NCBI RefSeq assembly: GCF_900187565.1 | Contig: NZ_FYED01000019.1 | Location: 110,025 to 174,024, forward strand | Origin: Pseudomonas sp. Irchel 3A7 | GTDB taxonomy: Bacteria; Pseudomonadota; Gammaproteobacteria; Pseudomonadales; Pseudomonadaceae | Direction: 5' to 3' | Length of the DNA: 64,000 nucleotides | Shown here: piece after piece, positions 17,636 through 25,637 of the stretch | Layout: each line of letters starts with the position of its first letter | How positions within the stretch are numbered: the stretch's first letter is position 1 | Position numbers and translations under genes: made by a program | Notes under the pieces: generated by a model | What the model was told of the DNA's origin: nothing | Databases searched by the model: none | What the model saw: only the letters and a program-made list of their open reading frames with translations

Positions 17636-18118
17636 TCAATGCCGCTCCAGCGCATTCACCAGGTCATGGAACGCTTCACGATTGGAATCGTTCAGGCCCA
17701 TGAGAATCTTGTGCGCTTCAAGCACCTTGATCCGCACTACCTCTTCGGACTGGTCTTGATCCGGCAGGTCGTCCAGGCATTCAGGACAAGGCACAGGCTT
17801 GTCGACGATGTTGAACACCTGCTCGAAGCCCATGGACTGCAACAGACGGGTGATGTCTTCGTGGGTGGTGACGACGGTCGGCAGCAGGCCGACCTTTTGC
17901 CGCGACAGGATCGACAGCTTGGCCAACAAGCCAAGCGTGGTGCTGTCGATGCTGCGGGTTTCGGTCAAATCAATCACGATCGCGTTGAAATTCATCGCGG
18001 TGAAGATTTTCTCAATAGTCGCATCCAACGCCGAACACAGGGTCAGGCGAACTTCACCGACGAACTTGAGGACGAAAGTGCCATCCTGCTCGGCGAACTG
18101 GATTCTACCGGTACTCAT
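17636..18118 (-). CDS. hsbA: STAS-domain anti-sigma factor antagonist HsbA
   Basis: A 160-residue protein with an N-terminal STAS domain. The phosphorylatable serine segment is RSIDSTTLG, Ser about 56. In P. aeruginosa HsbA switches between the anti-sigma factor FlgM and the diguanylate cyclase HsbD, tying flagella and biofilm. The C-terminal part (about 110-160) is acidic and has a CPEC pair, which I cannot assign. The ATG overlaps the hsbR stop by one base, so kinase/phosphatase and substrate are co-translated. Confidence 0.9.
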   Translation of the reverse strand: MSTGRIQFAEQDGTFVLKFVGEVRLTLCSALDATIEKIFTAMNFNAIVIDLTETRSIDSTTLGLLAKLSILSRQKVGLLPTVVTTHEDITRLLQSMGFEQVFNIVDKPVPCPECLDDLPDQDQSEEVVRIKVLEAHKILMGLNDSNREAFHDLVNALERH

Positions 18119-19299
18119 TAAAGATTCCTGCTCAACACCAACAGGGCGATATCATCCGGCATCTCCCCTAGCGTGGCCAATCCAAAAACCTGCCGCAGAC
18201 CATCCAGGCTGCCGCCCGCTGCCTTGACCCGTTGGGGCAACGCAGCTTCTTTTTCTTTGAGTGTGGGTTCTGGCAAAAGGTCCAGAATGCCATCAGACAT
18301 CAGCGTCAGGCTGAACGTCGGTGGCAACTCCAGCACGTGGTCTTCGTAGGTGGCTTCGTTGAAGAGGCCCACCGGCAGACCACGCCCTTCCAGATAACGA
18401 ACACTGTCGGGTGTGTACAACACTGGCAACGGCAAATGACCACCGATGCTATAGGTCAACAAACCTGTCTCCTCGTCGATGACTCCACCGACCATTGTGA
18501 CGTGTTTACCCAGCTTACAACTGATCAGGCCCCGGTTGATATGACCAAGAACCTCTGAAGGCTTGAATTCCGGCAAAGTGCCGCTGCGCTTGGATTCGAA
18601 CAGCAGGCGCGTGGTCATGAACTTCAGCAGCACAGTGACGAAGGCTGAAGAGGCGCCATGACCGGAAACGTCCGCCAGGTAGAACGCAACCCGACGCTCG
18701 TCGACCCGGAAATAGTCGACGAAATCACCTGACAGGTACAGCGACGGGATGATCTGGTGAGCAAACTTGAACTCGTCAATGGCCCAGGGACTGACCGGCA
18801 GCATGTTCATCTGCACCTGGCGACCGGCGTTCTGGTCTTCCTGGAGCAGGTTCAGGCTGGCGGCGAGCTCGCGGTTGGCCTTTTCCAGCTTCTCGCGGTA
18901 ACGCTGGTTTTCCAGCAGCAGGCGCGCGCGATCCAGGGCCCGACGCACAGAATGCTCAAGCACAGCCAGGTCTTCGAGAGGTTTGATCAGGTAGTCCGCC
19001 GCACCCAGGCGCAGCGCCTCGACCGCGTCGTTCATCACGCCGGCACCCGACACCACGATCACCGGCGTTTGCGGTGACAGCTCGGTAACCTGGCGAATGA
19101 GTTCGAGTCCACCCATCTGCGGCATGCGCAGATCGCAGATGACCAAGTCGGGCTTGTCTTGCTCGAATACCTGAAGACCCTGCTGGCCATTGCTGGCCTG
19201 CAAGACGCTGAAACCACTGTCTTCCAAATAGGCGGCGAGGCTCGCGCGCACTACTTCGTCATCATCGATTATCAGCAGCGTGGCACTGGTTTTTGGCAT
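18118..19299 (-). CDS. hsbR: Response regulator with PP2C-type phosphatase output, HsbR
   Basis: 393 residues. The receiver domain (1-120) has the acidic triad IIDDDE, phospho-acceptor Asp about 56 in VICDLRMP and Lys about 106 in LIKP. A coiled linker follows (about 120-160), then a SpoIIE/PP2C-like phosphatase domain with DFVDYF, LADVSGHG and LMSDGILDL motifs. HsbR acts on HsbA phosphorylation downstream of the phosphotransfer protein HptB. In P. aeruginosa hptB lies directly upstream; here the 275 bases beyond the start contain no Hpt gene, so the phosphodonor is encoded elsewhere. Confidence 0.92.
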   Translation of the reverse strand: MPKTSATLLIIDDDEVVRASLAAYLEDSGFSVLQASNGQQGLQVFEQDKPDLVICDLRMPQMGGLELIRQVTELSPQTPVIVVSGAGVMNDAVEALRLGAADYLIKPLEDLAVLEHSVRRALDRARLLLENQRYREKLEKANRELAASLNLLQEDQNAGRQVQMNMLPVSPWAIDEFKFAHQIIPSLYLSGDFVDYFRVDERRVAFYLADVSGHGASSAFVTVLLKFMTTRLLFESKRSGTLPEFKPSEVLGHINRGLISCKLGKHVTMVGGVIDEETGLLTYSIGGHLPLPVLYTPDSVRYLEGRGLPVGLFNEATYEDHVLELPPTFSLTLMSDGILDLLPEPTLKEKEAALPQRVKAAGGSLDGLRQVFGLATLGEMPDDIALLVLSRNL

Positions 19300-19574
19300 G
19301 TGGGCAAACGGCGCCAGAATTAGGTTGGCGTAGCGGCTCGGGTGTTGGTCCGGCTCACACTACTGGATTCGCTTTCTAGCCTCTCTGTCGCACCGTTTTC
19401 GAGCGTTTGCCCTACACACATGTACACCAGAGGTGCCCTTCTAAGGCGCAGACGGTACTCCCATCCGCGAGGCGTTTCAAGCTCACGCCGATGGTCGCTT
19501 GACGTCTACACTCTTCAAAGCACCGGGAGTTATAAGAACCATCAAAACCGTAACCCAACGGAAGGACCAAGGCC

Positions 19575-19874
19575 ATGAGTCAAACCAGTCGGGACTATAG
19601 CGAAAAGCGCGATTTCATCCGCATGCGAGTCGATGCCGATGTGTCGCTGATTCATGAGGGGGATGAGGTACCCGCCGTCTGCATCGACCTTTCCAGCAGC
19701 GGGATGCAGCTGCAGGCGCCGCGTTTGTTCACGGTGGGTGACCGGCTTAACGTGCGTATCGAATCCGAGCATGCCGCGCTCAAAGGACTCGAAGCCGACA
19801 CCGAAGTGGTGTGGGTGAAGGAGCAGCACGGGGGCGGTCAGAAACTTGGCCTTACAATCCTGAAGATGAACTAA
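19575..19874 (+). CDS. PilZ domain protein (99 aa)
   Basis: A single-domain PilZ protein. The c-di-GMP binding signature is present as an Arg-rich start (EKRDFIRMRV) and DLSSSGMQL about 30 residues later. Such proteins sense c-di-GMP and act on motility or polysaccharide targets. It has a GGAAGG ribosome site and stands alone, reading away from hsbR, with a strong terminator 20 bases after the stop. The partner is unknown. Confidence 0.9.
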   Translation: MSQTSRDYSEKRDFIRMRVDADVSLIHEGDEVPAVCIDLSSSGMQLQAPRLFTVGDRLNVRIESEHAALKGLEADTEVVWVKEQHGGGQKLGLTILKMN

Positions 19875-19887
19875 CCCGTTCCAGACG

Positions 19888-19915
19888 AAAAAAGGCAGCC
19901 CGAAGGCTGCCTTTT
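19888..19915 (+). terminator. Intrinsic terminator between pilZ gene and mlaA
   Basis: GGCAGCC (19894-19900), loop CGAA, GGCTGCC (19905-19911), with an A-run before and T-run after, so it can serve both converging genes. Confidence 0.92.
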
Positions 19916-19933
19916 TCGATATGTCGGTCAGGA

Positions 19934-20623
19934 TCAGAAATCGTCTTCGACCTGGCCGTCCTTCACCTTGAACTCGCGGTTCTGCAGGTAGGCATTACGA
20001 ATGAAGGTGTACTTGTCGCCAGTGATCAATTTCTCGGTGGACAGCAAGTTCGCCCGGGTATCGACAATGTTCAGCGCGAAAACCGAATTACGCACCGGCA
20101 CATCGTCCATGTAGCGATACGGGCCGGTGTAACTGTCGACGAGCTTCGAAGGCGCATCACGCAAGGTGCTAGGGCCAAGCAGCGGCAGCATCACATACGG
20201 ACCGCTGCCCACACCCCAATAACCCAGGGTCTGGCCGAAATCTTCGTCGTTGCGTTGCAGGCCCATATGGGTGCCGACATCGAAGAAACCCAGCAGGCCG
20301 AAAGTGGTGTTGAAGATCAATCGTGCGGTGTCGACACCTGCTGCCGCGGGTTTGACCTGCAGGATATCGTTGGCGAGGTTGGTCACATCGCCGACGTTGC
20401 GGAACATGTTGTGGATGCCATCTTCAAGGAACTGCGGCGTCACGAACTGGTAGCCCTGGGCCAATGGCTTCAGTGCATAAGTATCGAGTACATCGTTGAA
20501 CTTGTAGATCGGACGGTTGATGCTTTCCCAAGGATCATCTTCCGACGCTGCCTGGGCAACGAACGGAACCAGCATCGCGCTGGCGCACACACAAAGTTGA
20601 GCTAGATGATTGCTCCAGCGCAT
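19934..20623 (-). CDS. mlaA: MlaA/VacJ outer-membrane lipid asymmetry protein
   Basis: 229 residues with a signal peptide (residues 1-26, ending VAQAA). The mature part starts DPWESINRPIYKFND, the typical VacJ opening, and continues with GLLGFFDVGTHMGL and GVGSGPYVMLPLLGPS, all family features. MlaA with porin removes misplaced phospholipid from the outer leaflet and passes it to MlaC. The clear lipobox cysteine of E. coli MlaA is not seen at the cleavage site; the Cys pair in LCVCAS is inside the hydrophobic core. It may therefore be cleaved by signal peptidase I instead of being lipidated. Confidence 0.92.
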   Translation of the reverse strand: MRWSNHLAQLCVCASAMLVPFVAQAASEDDPWESINRPIYKFNDVLDTYALKPLAQGYQFVTPQFLEDGIHNMFRNVGDVTNLANDILQVKPAAAGVDTARLIFNTTFGLLGFFDVGTHMGLQRNDEDFGQTLGYWGVGSGPYVMLPLLGPSTLRDAPSKLVDSYTGPYRYMDDVPVRNSVFALNIVDTRANLLSTEKLITGDKYTFIRNAYLQNREFKVKDGQVEDDF

Positions 20624-20823
20624 AGAAAACTCCTTGGATTTGTACAGTCGCCGGGCGCTTGGCTCGACGCAAAGACCGCTAGTATAAGACGTAAACGCCG
20701 TTTAAGGCAGCATCGCACCCGCGCGCCTGCGCATGATGCCTGTCGATTGTGAGCGATTCACATCCATGTCATTCAACTGTCACCGACGATCCCTAGCTTT
20801 GAGGCTATTTCAGGGACGTTGAC

Positions 20824-21453
20824 ATGCCGCACGCCGAAACATCGCCTCAAACCGCGCCAAACCTGACCGCCGTGCTCTTCGGTCTCAGTGGTTGCCTGGT
20901 GGATTTCGGCGCGCTTACTCGTCTGCTCGAGGGTTATTCGGTCGAACACGCCGAAGCCACCCCTGGGGCCCTCGAGAGCTTGCACAGCTTGCAGCGCCAA
21001 CAGATCCCCTGCGCCTGGCTCGATGAATTGCCCCCCGCCCTCAGCCATTCCCTGGCCGTAGCGCTGCCGGAATGGATCAAACCCTCGTCGCCATCGCAAC
21101 AACTTGCAACAATCAATCCTTGGCCGGCACCGAATGCGTGCTGGCAAGCGCTGATGTCGCTGAACGTCGAGCGGCTGGATGGCTGCGTGCTGGTCAGCGG
21201 CGAACCGCGCTTGCTGCAATCGGGACTCAACGCCGGCCTGTGGACAATCGGTTTGGCGTCCTGCGGCTCGCTCTGCGGGCTGTCACCCACCCAATGGCAG
21301 GCATTGTCCCCGCAGGAACGGGACATCAAGCGCGGCAAGGCCACCATGCAACTCTTCGGTTTGGGCGTGCATTCGGTGATTGACCATCTGGGTGAACTCG
21401 ACACCTGCCTGGCCGATATCAGCCTGCGTCGGCTCAAGGGCGAAAAGCCCTGA
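20824..21453 (+). CDS. HAD-superfamily-like protein, phosphonatase-related, catalytic Asp lost
   Basis: 209 residues. The N-terminal strand AVLFGLSGCLVDFGA lines up with the phosphonoacetaldehyde hydrolase segment of the form AVILDWAGTVVDFGS, but the nucleophilic Asp is replaced by Gly and the following Thr by Cys. The C-terminal half (ERDIKRGKATMQLFGLGVHSVIDHL) has a helical end resembling the PhnX tail. No signal peptide. It is probably a non-catalytic relative with some other role. It stands alone, upstream of a small DUF4404-type gene, with a TTGAC before the ATG and only a weak ribosome site. Confidence 0.7.
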   Translation: MPHAETSPQTAPNLTAVLFGLSGCLVDFGALTRLLEGYSVEHAEATPGALESLHSLQRQQIPCAWLDELPPALSHSLAVALPEWIKPSSPSQQLATINPWPAPNACWQALMSLNVERLDGCVLVSGEPRLLQSGLNAGLWTIGLASCGSLCGLSPTQWQALSPQERDIKRGKATMQLFGLGVHSVIDHLGELDTCLADISLRRLKGEKP

Positions 21454-21577
21454 TCGCCGCCTCATACCGATGAAGGCATGCAGGTTGGGCGGGAGTGGAT
21501 TAATCTTAGGTAAGCCATAGATCTTTGGCGTACTGCTGCGGTCTATGCCAGTGCCTATCGATAAAAGGAAGAACGCC

Positions 21578-21841
21578 ATGTCTGCCCGCGAACTGCAAGA
21601 ACAGCTCAATGCCCTGCGCGAGCAATTGGAACAGAATCCTCCGCTGACAGAAGCCGAGCGCGAAGACCTGCGCGCACTGATGCAACAGATCGAACTTGAG
21701 CTTGAGATCGAAACCAAGACCAAGGACGTCAACCTCGCCGATAACGTCAATCTGGCCGTCGAACGCTTCGAACTCGAACACCCGACCCTCGCCGGCACCC
21801 TGCGCCAGATTGGCCAGGCCCTGCACAGCATGGGGATCTGA
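21578..21841 (+). CDS. DUF4404 family protein (87 aa)
   Basis: A small acidic protein, almost entirely coiled-coil in character (residues 1-55 with LREQLEQNPPLTEAEREDLRA), then a short second helix. The family name is from memory and has no known function. AAGGAAG lies 6 bases before the chosen ATG; an earlier in-frame ATG lacks a ribosome site. It is followed at once by a REP pair. Confidence 0.8.
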   Translation: MSARELQEQLNALREQLEQNPPLTEAEREDLRALMQQIELELEIETKTKDVNLADNVNLAVERFELEHPTLAGTLRQIGQALHSMGI

Positions 21842-21858
21842 ATCCAACGGATGCAATG

Positions 21859-21940
21859 TAGGAGCGAGCTTGCTCGCGATGGTGTATCAGTCGACGCCAA
21901 GGTCGCTGACACTCCATCGCGAGCAAGCTCGCTCCTACAG
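21859..21940. repeat. Inverted REP pair (REPIN)
   Basis: TAGGAGCGAGCTTGCTCGCGATGG and its reverse complement (21914-21939) flank about 30 unrelated bases. The variant differs from the common window type by T for G and by GCTTGC in the stem. Confidence 0.9.
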
Positions 21941-21947
21941 AAAACCT

Positions 21948-22778
21948 TTACTGACGGACCAGGCGATGGTTCGGCAGTTGCACCTCTTCAGTACTGCGAT
22001 ACGGATTGATATCCAGCCCGCCACGCCGCACATAGCGCGCATACACCGTCAATTTCTCCGGTTTCAGCAAACGCTGCAGATCAAGAAAGATCCGCTCCAC
22101 GCACTGTTCGTGGAAGTCCGAGTGTTGACGGAAGCTGACGATGTACTCCAGCAGACTGGCGTGATCCAGCGCCGAGCCGCGGTACTCAACCACCACGCTA
22201 CCCCAGTCCGGCTGACTGGTCACCGGGCAATTGGATTTGAGCAAATGGCTGTGCACGCTCTCTTCGACAATGCGTGATTCGTCGCAACGCAGCAGCTCCG
22301 GACGCGGATGCTCGTAGTTGCTGACGCTGATATCCAGCTCATCGATGCACACGCCCGGCAGCGCCACGACACCTTCGGCTTCGACATCCTTCAGGCTGCG
22401 AACACGCACGCCAACCGGTTTTCCGGCAGCTGCTGACAGGTCCTTGACCAGCGTCGCCTCAAGGCTCGCCGTATCGGCAAACGGCGTCTGGTTCAGGGAG
22501 TTGAGGTACAGCTTGAACGACTTCGATTCGATGATGTTCGGTGAATCCGCCGGGATACTGAACTCGCCGATCGCCACCACTGGCTTGCCCGACGGCAACA
22601 GCCACGACAGTTCGAAACAGTTCCAGAAGTCCACGCCCTTGTACGGCAGGGTTTCAGCCGTCAGGCCCAGCTCGGCCCACTTTGCGGTACGCGGGATCGG
22701 AAACAGCAAGGACGGTGTGTAAGTGGCGATGTATTCGCTGGATTTGCCCAGCGGCGAGTGTTCGGCTGCGGGATGCAT
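21948..22778 (-). CDS. queF: NADPH-dependent 7-cyano-7-deazaguanine reductase
   Basis: Reduces preQ0 to preQ1 in queuosine synthesis. A long-type QueF of 276 residues: catalytic Cys184 in SNCPVTSQPDW with Asp191, preceded by HLLKSN, and a C-terminal FHEQCVERIF segment. All family motifs are intact. The start is a plain ATG. It runs alone on the minus strand between a REP pair and the cupredoxin gene. Confidence 0.95.
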   Translation of the reverse strand: MHPAAEHSPLGKSSEYIATYTPSLLFPIPRTAKWAELGLTAETLPYKGVDFWNCFELSWLLPSGKPVVAIGEFSIPADSPNIIESKSFKLYLNSLNQTPFADTASLEATLVKDLSAAAGKPVGVRVRSLKDVEAEGVVALPGVCIDELDISVSNYEHPRPELLRCDESRIVEESVHSHLLKSNCPVTSQPDWGSVVVEYRGSALDHASLLEYIVSFRQHSDFHEQCVERIFLDLQRLLKPEKLTVYARYVRRGGLDINPYRSTEEVQLPNHRLVRQ

Positions 22779-22839
22779 GGCGGAAACCTGACTGAAGAAT
22801 CAGCAGATTCTAACAGCCTTTGCTCCCGCCTTTGAGTGC

Positions 22840-23352
22840 TTACTGACTGACTGTCAGTTTGCCGACCATACCAGCCTGGTAATGACCGGGGATGTTGCAG
22901 GCAAATTCGAGGTTGGTGGCCTTGTTGAAAGTCCAGGTCAGCTCGGCGGTTTTACCCGGTTCCACCAGTACGCTGTTGGGGTCATCATGCTTCATGTCAT
23001 GCCCCATGGCACCGTGGTCCATTGCCTTCACGCCTGTAGGCGTGAGCATACCGCTTTGCTGCATTTGCAGCATTTGCTGCTGGTGCCTGGCGTGCATCGC
23101 CGCGTCACCGAGGTTGAATTCGTGCAACAACTGGCCTTTATTCACCAGCACGAAACGCACGGTCTCTCCGGCCTTGATGTCGATGGTCTTGGGGGTGAAC
23201 GACATGTCGCCCATCACTACCTCGACACTGCGGCTCGCCTTGGCCGCCGACGCAGGTTGGCCGAAGTCATAGGTATGCCCTTCTAACGCCCACACCGGCG
23301 AACTCAATGCCAACATACAGGCGGTCAGCGCCGCGGTTTTGCGCAAAAACAT
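22840..23352 (-). CDS. Exported cupredoxin-like copper protein (CopI-type)
   Basis: 170 residues with a signal peptide (1-22, ending WALEG). The cupredoxin domain keeps a type-1 copper site: His77 in LLHEF, Cys152, His157 and Met162 in CNIPGHYQAGM. Between them is a Met/His-rich loop (about 86-121, with MDHGAMGHDMKH) likely to hold extra Cu(I). It probably buffers copper in the periplasm. It faces away from a CopRS-type pair, with a candidate operator between them, so copper induction is expected. Confidence 0.9.
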   Translation of the reverse strand: MFLRKTAALTACMLALSSPVWALEGHTYDFGQPASAAKASRSVEVVMGDMSFTPKTIDIKAGETVRFVLVNKGQLLHEFNLGDAAMHARHQQQMLQMQQSGMLTPTGVKAMDHGAMGHDMKHDDPNSVLVEPGKTAELTWTFNKATNLEFACNIPGHYQAGMVGKLTVSQ

Positions 23353-23415
23353 CGTCTTACTCCAACAAAATAAGGTTCAGCCTGTGGAAAACTCTAAACT
23401 GCCACCGCTGCCCGC

Positions 23416-23448
23416 AACCTGACAGCCGGATTACAACTTTGTCAGGTT
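23416..23448. promoter_or_regulatory. Candidate CopR-type operator between cupredoxin and copRS genes
   Basis: AACCTGACA (23416-23424) and TGTCAGGTT (23440-23448) form a perfect 9-base inverted repeat. Inside its right half, TTACAA-CT-TTGTCA (23431-23444) matches the TGACAA-N2-TTGTCA pattern of CusR/CopR-type regulators with one change. It sits in the only gap shared by the divergent genes. Confidence 0.6.
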
Positions 23449-23510
23449 GGCCTGCACCGTCGCCGCCCACGGTATAAAGCTTTCGTTCCATCAAGATGCC
23501 TGAGTCGCCC

Positions 23511-24191
23511 ATGAAACTGCTGATTGTCGAAGACCAACCGAAAACCGGCCACTACCTGCGCCAGGGCCTGACCGAGGCCGGTTTCAATACCGAGCTGGTG
23601 GCCGATGGCAACACCGGCCAGCAACTGGCGCTAAGCGGCGAATACGCCCTGCTGATTCTCGATGTGATGCTGCCCGGTCGCGACGGCTGGCAGATTCTGC
23701 AAGCGGTGCGCGGGGCCGGCCTGGACACGCCGGTCCTGTTTCTGACCGCACGGGATGCCGTGGAAGATAGGGTCCACGGCCTGGAACTCGGCGCCGACGA
23801 TTACCTGGTCAAACCCTTCGCCTTTTCCGAATTGCTGGCCCGGGTGCGCAGCCTGTTGCGCCGAGGCAGCGCTACGCCCCAGGAAACCAGCCTGCAACTG
23901 GCCGACTTGCGTCTGGACTTGATCCGCCGTCGCGTGGAACGCAGCGGCCGGCGCATCGACCTGACCGCCAAGGAATTTTCCCTGCTGGAAATGCTCCTGC
24001 GCCGTCAGGGCGAAGTGCTGCCCAAATCGCTGATTGCGTCCCAGGTGTGGGATATGAATTTCGACAGCGACACCAATGTCATCGAGGTCGCCATTCGCCG
24101 TTTGCGCCTGAAAATCGACGATGAATTCCCCAACAAACTGATCCACACCGTACGCGGCATGGGTTACGTACTTGAAGAGCGCCTCGCCTGA
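23511..24191 (+). CDS. copR: OmpR/PhoB-type heavy-metal response regulator (CopR-like)
   Basis: 226 residues. The receiver has Glu7-Asp8, Asp51 in LILDVMLPG and Lys101 in LVKPF. The C-terminal winged-helix DNA-binding domain ends in VRGMGYVLE, typical of the heavy-metal subgroup. An ATG five codons earlier is possible, but family proteins start at MKLLIVED. The stop overlaps the kinase start (TGATG). The nearby cupredoxin suggests copper as the signal; CzcR/IrlR relatives are similar, so the symbol is by context. Confidence 0.88.
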   Translation: MKLLIVEDQPKTGHYLRQGLTEAGFNTELVADGNTGQQLALSGEYALLILDVMLPGRDGWQILQAVRGAGLDTPVLFLTARDAVEDRVHGLELGADDYLVKPFAFSELLARVRSLLRRGSATPQETSLQLADLRLDLIRRRVERSGRRIDLTAKEFSLLEMLLRRQGEVLPKSLIASQVWDMNFDSDTNVIEVAIRRLRLKIDDEFPNKLIHTVRGMGYVLEERLA

Positions 24192-25540
24192 TGCGTCGAC
24201 TTTCGCTGAGCAGTCGGTTGGCATTGCTGTTTGCAGCGTGCACGGCGGTGGTGTCGCTGTTCGCCGGGGTGCTGTTCAGCCGCGCCAGCGAAGTGCACTT
24301 CATTGAGCTGGACCAGCAACTGCTGGATGGCAAGTTGATTGGTTTGCGGCGTGCGCTTCATGACATTCAATCGAGCGACAGCGACGTCAGACTGGCCGAT
24401 GAGTTGAGCCGCCAAGCCGATCTGTCGCTGCGCATCACCGGCAGCGATGGCAAGCACTGGTATGACAGTTCGGCGAATCTGCCCGACAAACTCCCGCAAA
24501 AACCCGGGCTGTCGACGCTCAACAACGACGGCACCGATTACCGCGTCCTCAATGCCCCCTTGTTTACCGACAAGCCCGATTCGCCGCAATTGACCCTGCT
24601 GCTGGACATCACCCATCACCAGCATTTCCTGCAACGCATGCAGCATTTGATCTGGTTGACGGTAGGTTTGTCGGCCCTGGCCACCGCGTTGCTCGGAGCC
24701 TGGGCAGCCCGCAGCGGCTTGCGGCCGTTACGGCGCATGAGCGCTGTTGCCAGCGGTGTTTCGGCGCAATCGCTCAACGCACGCTTGCCGGCAGAAAACA
24801 TGCCGCCGGAACTGGCGGAAATGGCCCACCACTTCAACGCCATGCTCGGACGTCTCGACGATTCCTTTCAGCGCCTGTCGGCGTTCTCCGCCGACATCGC
24901 CCATGAGTTGCGCACCCCGCTGTCGAACCTGCTGACCCACACCCAGGTCACCCTCACCCGCCCGCGCCCCATCGAGGACTATCGCGAAGCACTGCACAGC
25001 AACCTGGAAGAGCTGCAATGGATGGCGCAACTGGTCAACGACATGCTTTATCTGGCGAAAGCGGATCACGGCCTGTTGATGCCCAAGCGCGAACCGCTGG
25101 ATCTGGCGGAGGAAGTGGATGTCTTGCTGGAGTTTTTCGCGCCGCTGGCCGAAGACGCCCGGGTGAAATTGAGCAGTGACGGCAAGGCCCGCATCGAGGG
25201 CGACCGCAGCATGCTGCGACGGGCGCTGTCCAATTTGCTGGACAATGCGTTGCGGTTTACCCCGGTCGATGGCGAGATTCTGATTCGAATCGAGGATCAG
25301 CCCAAAGGCTTGAGCCTGATAGTCGAAAATAGCGGTGACGGGATTTCCGAAGACTTGCTGCCGCGTCTGTTTGACCGTTTTTACCGGGCCGATCCGGCGC
25401 GTCATGAAGGTAGCAGTGAGCATGCAGGGTTGGGATTGGCGATTACCCAATCGATCATCCGGGCACATGGTGGGCAGATTCGTTGTGAATCGGATCAGGG
25501 GTGGACGCGGTTCGTGATCGAGTTACCAAAGGGAGATTGA
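24191..25540 (+). CDS. copS: Heavy-metal sensor histidine kinase (CopS-like)
   Basis: 449 residues: one N-terminal membrane helix (about 10-30), a periplasmic sensor of about 120 residues, a second helix (about 150-175), then HAMP, the H-box AHELRTPLSNLL near residue 238, and N, G1 and G2 boxes ending GLGLAITQSIIRAHGG. It phosphorylates the response regulator encoded just upstream. The periplasmic part has His residues that could bind metal. It ends in front of a REP pair. Confidence 0.9.
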   Translation: MRRLSLSSRLALLFAACTAVVSLFAGVLFSRASEVHFIELDQQLLDGKLIGLRRALHDIQSSDSDVRLADELSRQADLSLRITGSDGKHWYDSSANLPDKLPQKPGLSTLNNDGTDYRVLNAPLFTDKPDSPQLTLLLDITHHQHFLQRMQHLIWLTVGLSALATALLGAWAARSGLRPLRRMSAVASGVSAQSLNARLPAENMPPELAEMAHHFNAMLGRLDDSFQRLSAFSADIAHELRTPLSNLLTHTQVTLTRPRPIEDYREALHSNLEELQWMAQLVNDMLYLAKADHGLLMPKREPLDLAEEVDVLLEFFAPLAEDARVKLSSDGKARIEGDRSMLRRALSNLLDNALRFTPVDGEILIRIEDQPKGLSLIVENSGDGISEDLLPRLFDRFYRADPARHEGSSEHAGLGLAITQSIIRAHGGQIRCESDQGWTRFVIELPKGD

Positions 25541-25560
25541 GGCCGGCAGGTCCGGCCTCA

Positions 25561-25624
25561 TCGCGGGCAAGCCCGCTCCCACAAGGATCGTGCAGCACCT
25601 GTGGGAGCGAGCCTGCTCGCGAAA
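25561..25624. repeat. Inverted REP pair between copS and lolE
   Basis: A variant TCGCGGGCAAGCCCGCTCCCACA is followed, inverted, by GTGGGAGCGAGCCTGCTCGCGAA. The two arms differ, so this is a mixed pair. Confidence 0.85.
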
Positions 25625-25637
25625 GCGGTCTTGCGGC

